Of a stretch of DNA of 64,000 nucleotides, positions 61,711-64,000 are shown one piece after another (position 1 is the stretch's first letter; each line of letters starts with the position of its first letter). Source of the DNA: Chloroflexota bacterium (GTDB lineage: Bacteria > Chloroflexota > Anaerolineae > Anaerolineales > Villigracilaceae); NCBI GenBank assembly GCA_016234555.1, contig JACRBJ010000004.1, positions 1 through 64,000 of the forward strand. The letters are read 5' to 3'. The notes beneath the pieces were generated by a model. It ran no database searches, had not been told where the DNA came from, and saw nothing but the letters and a program-made list of their open reading frames with translations. Both the position numbers and the translations under genes were made by a program.

Positions 61711-62565
61711 ATGCAGGTCAAGCTAAAAAAACAGGTCGCTTTGAAAAAATATTTTCCCGAAATCGAAAGCAGCGGACTGAGTGTCGTGGGACCAGTTCGC
61801 GAGGATAACCAGGATGCAATCCACCTGACCCAGGGGGAGCAACCGGACGCATCGGGCTGGCTTTTCGCGGTTGCCGACGGCATGGGAGGTTATGCCCATG
61901 GCGGAGTAGCCAGCCTGCTAGCAATTCAATCTTTTTCCAGCATGCTGCAATCGGGAAATGGCTCTTCGATATCAAAAGCCCTGGAGAAAAGCGTGGAGGC
62001 TGCCAACCTGCGGGTTTATCAACATGCACAGCGGTCAAATGTGGGTCGCATGGGCACAACCCTGACGGCTGCCTACGTTTCGGGCAACATGCTGCACCTG
62101 GCGCATGTCGGAGACAGCCGCGCATACCTTATCCGTAACGGGCAAGCCACCTGCCTGACCACCGATCATACGATGGTGGGAGACATGGTGCGCGCAAAGA
62201 TACTTTCTCCCGATAAAATCCGCACGCACGCGCAACGCTCGATACTAACCAAAGCCATCGGCATCGGATTATTCGTCCAGCCAGACATCATCCAGAAAAA
62301 GCTTGTGGAAGATGACCGTCTGATCCTGTGTTCCGACGGCGTCTGGTCGGTGATCGACGACCATGAATTCGCCCAAGTATCCGGCAGAGACGCCCCAGCG
62401 GGTATGATTAGCCGGCACCTGATCGACCTCGCCCTGCAGCATGAGACGGACGATAATGCGTCTGTAGTGGTCCTACATTTAAAGAAACTGGGCTCAGTCT
62501 CCGTGGGACACGAATCCCAACAAGAGGGCAATTGGTTTCAAAATCTGAGGAAATTTCTATCATGA
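61711..62565 (+). CDS. PP2C-family serine/threonine protein phosphatase
   Basis: 284 aa. Metal-binding motifs: GPVREDNQDAIHL (28-40), FAVADGMGGYAHG (52-64), LAHVGDSRAYLIRNG (around 130) and ILCSDGVWSVIDDHE (around 205), with the last Asp in ETDDNASVVVL. Its TGA overlaps the ATG of the kinase gene, so phosphatase and kinase are made together, the usual Stp/Pkn pairing. No membrane segment. Confidence 0.93.
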   Translation: MQVKLKKQVALKKYFPEIESSGLSVVGPVREDNQDAIHLTQGEQPDASGWLFAVADGMGGYAHGGVASLLAIQSFSSMLQSGNGSSISKALEKSVEAANLRVYQHAQRSNVGRMGTTLTAAYVSGNMLHLAHVGDSRAYLIRNGQATCLTTDHTMVGDMVRAKILSPDKIRTHAQRSILTKAIGIGLFVQPDIIQKKLVEDDRLILCSDGVWSVIDDHEFAQVSGRDAPAGMISRHLIDLALQHETDDNASVVVLHLKKLGSVSVGHESQQEGNWFQNLRKFLS

Positions 62566-63563
62566 GTGCCTATGCTATAATTAACGGTAAGATGCTGCAA
62601 ATCGGGGATCAGTTCGAAAACTATCAAATTCAGGCACACATGGCCCAGGGCGGTATGAGCGATATTTATCGGGCATTCGACCTGGTACACCACCGTGAGG
62701 TGGTAATTAAGATTCCAGACCAGTCCATGCTTGGCGACCCGGCCCAGTTCGAGCGCTTTCAGAGGGAAATGGAAGTGATGAGCCTACTTGACCATCCAGC
62801 CATTTTGAAAGGACTGGGATCGGGAAAGTACAACCGCATCCCCTACCTGGTAACGGAATACGTCAACGGGCAATCGCTCCGCTCCCTGACCGAAGCCTCT
62901 GGACCGCTGCCGCCCGAACAGGTCGTTCCCCTGATTCGGAAAATTGCCGACGGCATGGCTTACTGCCATAAAAACGAAGTAATCCACCGTGACCTGAAAC
63001 CGGAAAATATCCTGATCACCGCCGACGGACAGCCGGTCATCATGGACTTTGGGCTGGCGCTCACCAAGGGGTCGCACCGCGTCACATACTCGAACCTGAG
63101 CGCCACAATGGGCACACCCGATTACATGGCTCCGGAGCAGATCGAAGGTCAACGCGGCGACCAGCGCACCGACATTTACGCGCTGGGCGTGATGATGTAT
63201 GAACTGCTCGCCGGGACCGTGCCTTTTACCGGCGACAACAACATGGCAATCATGGCGCAGCATTTGAACGGTACAGCCCCGCGCCTCGACCGCATCAACC
63301 CGTCCATCACCACCCAACTGGCTGCGATTGTCGCAACCTGCCTCGCCCGCAACCCGGACGACCGCTACGCAAATATGACTGACCTGATTCAGGCTCTCGA
63401 CAATCCAAAGGATATCGATTTGACCATTTTAGAAAAATCGAACACCTCTTCCAGACAATTCCTGTCTTTGACACAAATACAGGTTATCAAAGGGGTGTTG
63501 ATTGCGATAGGGATCATGGGCGGGCTGGTTTTGCTCGCCCTGGGACTGCAATATCTTCGTTGA
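62562..63563 (+). CDS. Serine/threonine protein kinase with C-terminal membrane anchor
   Basis: 333 aa from ATG 62562 (ATGA overlap). Kinase motifs: AQGGMSDIYRAF, Lys50 (VVIK), HRDLKPEN at 142-149, DFG at 162-164, GTPDYMAPEQ. One transmembrane helix at the very C-terminus (about 312-332) and no external domain, unlike the kinase at 144-1895. Located between its phosphatase and glnA; a role in nitrogen control is possible but only inferred. Confidence 0.93.
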   Translation: MSAYAIINGKMLQIGDQFENYQIQAHMAQGGMSDIYRAFDLVHHREVVIKIPDQSMLGDPAQFERFQREMEVMSLLDHPAILKGLGSGKYNRIPYLVTEYVNGQSLRSLTEASGPLPPEQVVPLIRKIADGMAYCHKNEVIHRDLKPENILITADGQPVIMDFGLALTKGSHRVTYSNLSATMGTPDYMAPEQIEGQRGDQRTDIYALGVMMYELLAGTVPFTGDNNMAIMAQHLNGTAPRLDRINPSITTQLAAIVATCLARNPDDRYANMTDLIQALDNPKDIDLTILEKSNTSSRQFLSLTQIQVIKGVLIAIGIMGGLVLLALGLQYLR

Positions 63564-63601
63564 CGAGACATCCTTCATATAGCGACATGGAAAGGGCAAC
63601 C

Positions 63602-64000
63602 ATGAATGATTCAGCAAACACCGCCGCCGACATCCTGGCACGCACGGAACAGAACCACATCAAGTTTATCGACCTGCAATTTACCGACGTTGTGGGCGTG
63701 GTCAAAAACGTCACGATCCCGGCGCACGAACTGCCGGCGGCTCTCGAAAATGGGATTTGGTTCGACGGTTCCTCCATCGAGGGGTTTGCCCGCGTGGCGG
63801 AAAGCGACATGCACCTGCGCCCCGACCCAACCACCTTTGCGATCATCCCCTGGCTCTCCGGCGAGGACGCCACCGCCCGCCTGATCTGCGACGTTTTCAC
63901 GCCCGACGGTCAGCCGTTTTCCGGGGACCCGCGCGCGATCCTGCGACGGGCAATCGGCGAAGCCGCCGACATGGGATTTAAATTCAACACCGGTCCCGAA
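63602..64000 (+). CDS. glnA: Glutamine synthetase, N-terminal part (cut by window end)
   Basis: First 133 residues. IKFIDLQFTDVVGVVKNVTIP is the beta-grasp N-terminal domain; GIWFDGSSIEGFARVAESDMHLRPDPTTFAIIPW is the GS signature segment with the DGSS Asp of the neighbouring-subunit active site. It makes glutamine from glutamate, ammonia and ATP. AAGGG precedes ATG 63602. Frame is open to the window edge. Confidence 0.95.
   Translation, partial: MNDSANTAADILARTEQNHIKFIDLQFTDVVGVVKNVTIPAHELPAALENGIWFDGSSIEGFARVAESDMHLRPDPTTFAIIPWLSGEDATARLICDVFTPDGQPFSGDPRAILRRAIGEAADMGFKFNTGPE

Overview
The window looks like a 64 kb chromosomal piece of a Chloroflexota bacterium, most likely class Anaerolineae. 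This is inferred from content, not from any search. The grounds are the many secreted or membrane proteins with Pro/Thr linkers (PTPT-type), two LytR-CpsA-Psr (LCP) proteins, LysM and DUF348/G5/3D envelope proteins, a GT39-type membrane protein ending in an NHL propeller, eukaryotic-type Ser/Thr kinases, and a moderately high GC content. There is no rRNA, no CRISPR array and no recognisable prophage. One tRNA-Leu(TAG) is present at 18912-18996.

Layout. 1-4.3 kb: end of a + strand gene, then a minus-strand pair coupled by a 4-base overlap (805-aa protein with an HxxxDG motif, then a transmembrane Ser/Thr kinase). 4.4-9.2 kb: class IV aminotransferase, 7Fe/8Fe-type ferredoxin, a tyrosine recombinase/HNH endonuclease pair, a membrane protein and a PiT phosphate transporter. 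9.2-16.1 kb: minus-strand redox and polyol block (Fe-S protein, three-module FAD enzyme, ICMT-like methyltransferase, glycerol-kinase-like FGGY kinase, amino-acid permease). 16.4-22.2 kb: radical SAM/HhH protein, SET protein, tRNA-Leu, trigger factor, ClpP, HAD phosphatase. 22.2-27.7 kb: one 1805-aa NACHT NTPase with about 20 HEAT-like repeats, the most striking gene here. 27.7-35 kb: NBR1-Ig-like surface protein, RlmN, ECF sigma with a LysM-bearing anti-sigma, GT39-NHL fusion. 35-39 kb: sucCD, acyl carrier protein, type 2 IPP isomerase. 38.7-52.6 kb: envelope region (lipoproteins, DUF348-G5-3D protein, two LCP proteins, LysM protein, sulfotransferase, TPR protein, a histidine-kinase-like protein lacking its phospho-acceptor His) with RsmA inside it. 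52.6-55.6 kb: malQ and glgA overlapping. 55.8-64 kb: transporters, ammonium channel, APC permease, PP2C phosphatase coupled to a Ser/Thr kinase, and the start of glutamine synthetase, together a nitrogen-uptake and signalling block.

Recurrent non-coding structure. Three palindromes share the GTGACAGTC arm (22183, 43584, 46374) and show compensatory arm changes. Four elements share the skeleton GACC-N4-AGG(TTTT) (10043, 11091, 40331, 51061); the one at 11091-11154 lies in frame inside a coding region. Several genes have a TAWAAT box only 6-7 bases upstream of the start codon and no Shine-Dalgarno sequence, which suggests leaderless mRNAs. Most convergent gene pairs are separated by clean hairpin terminators.
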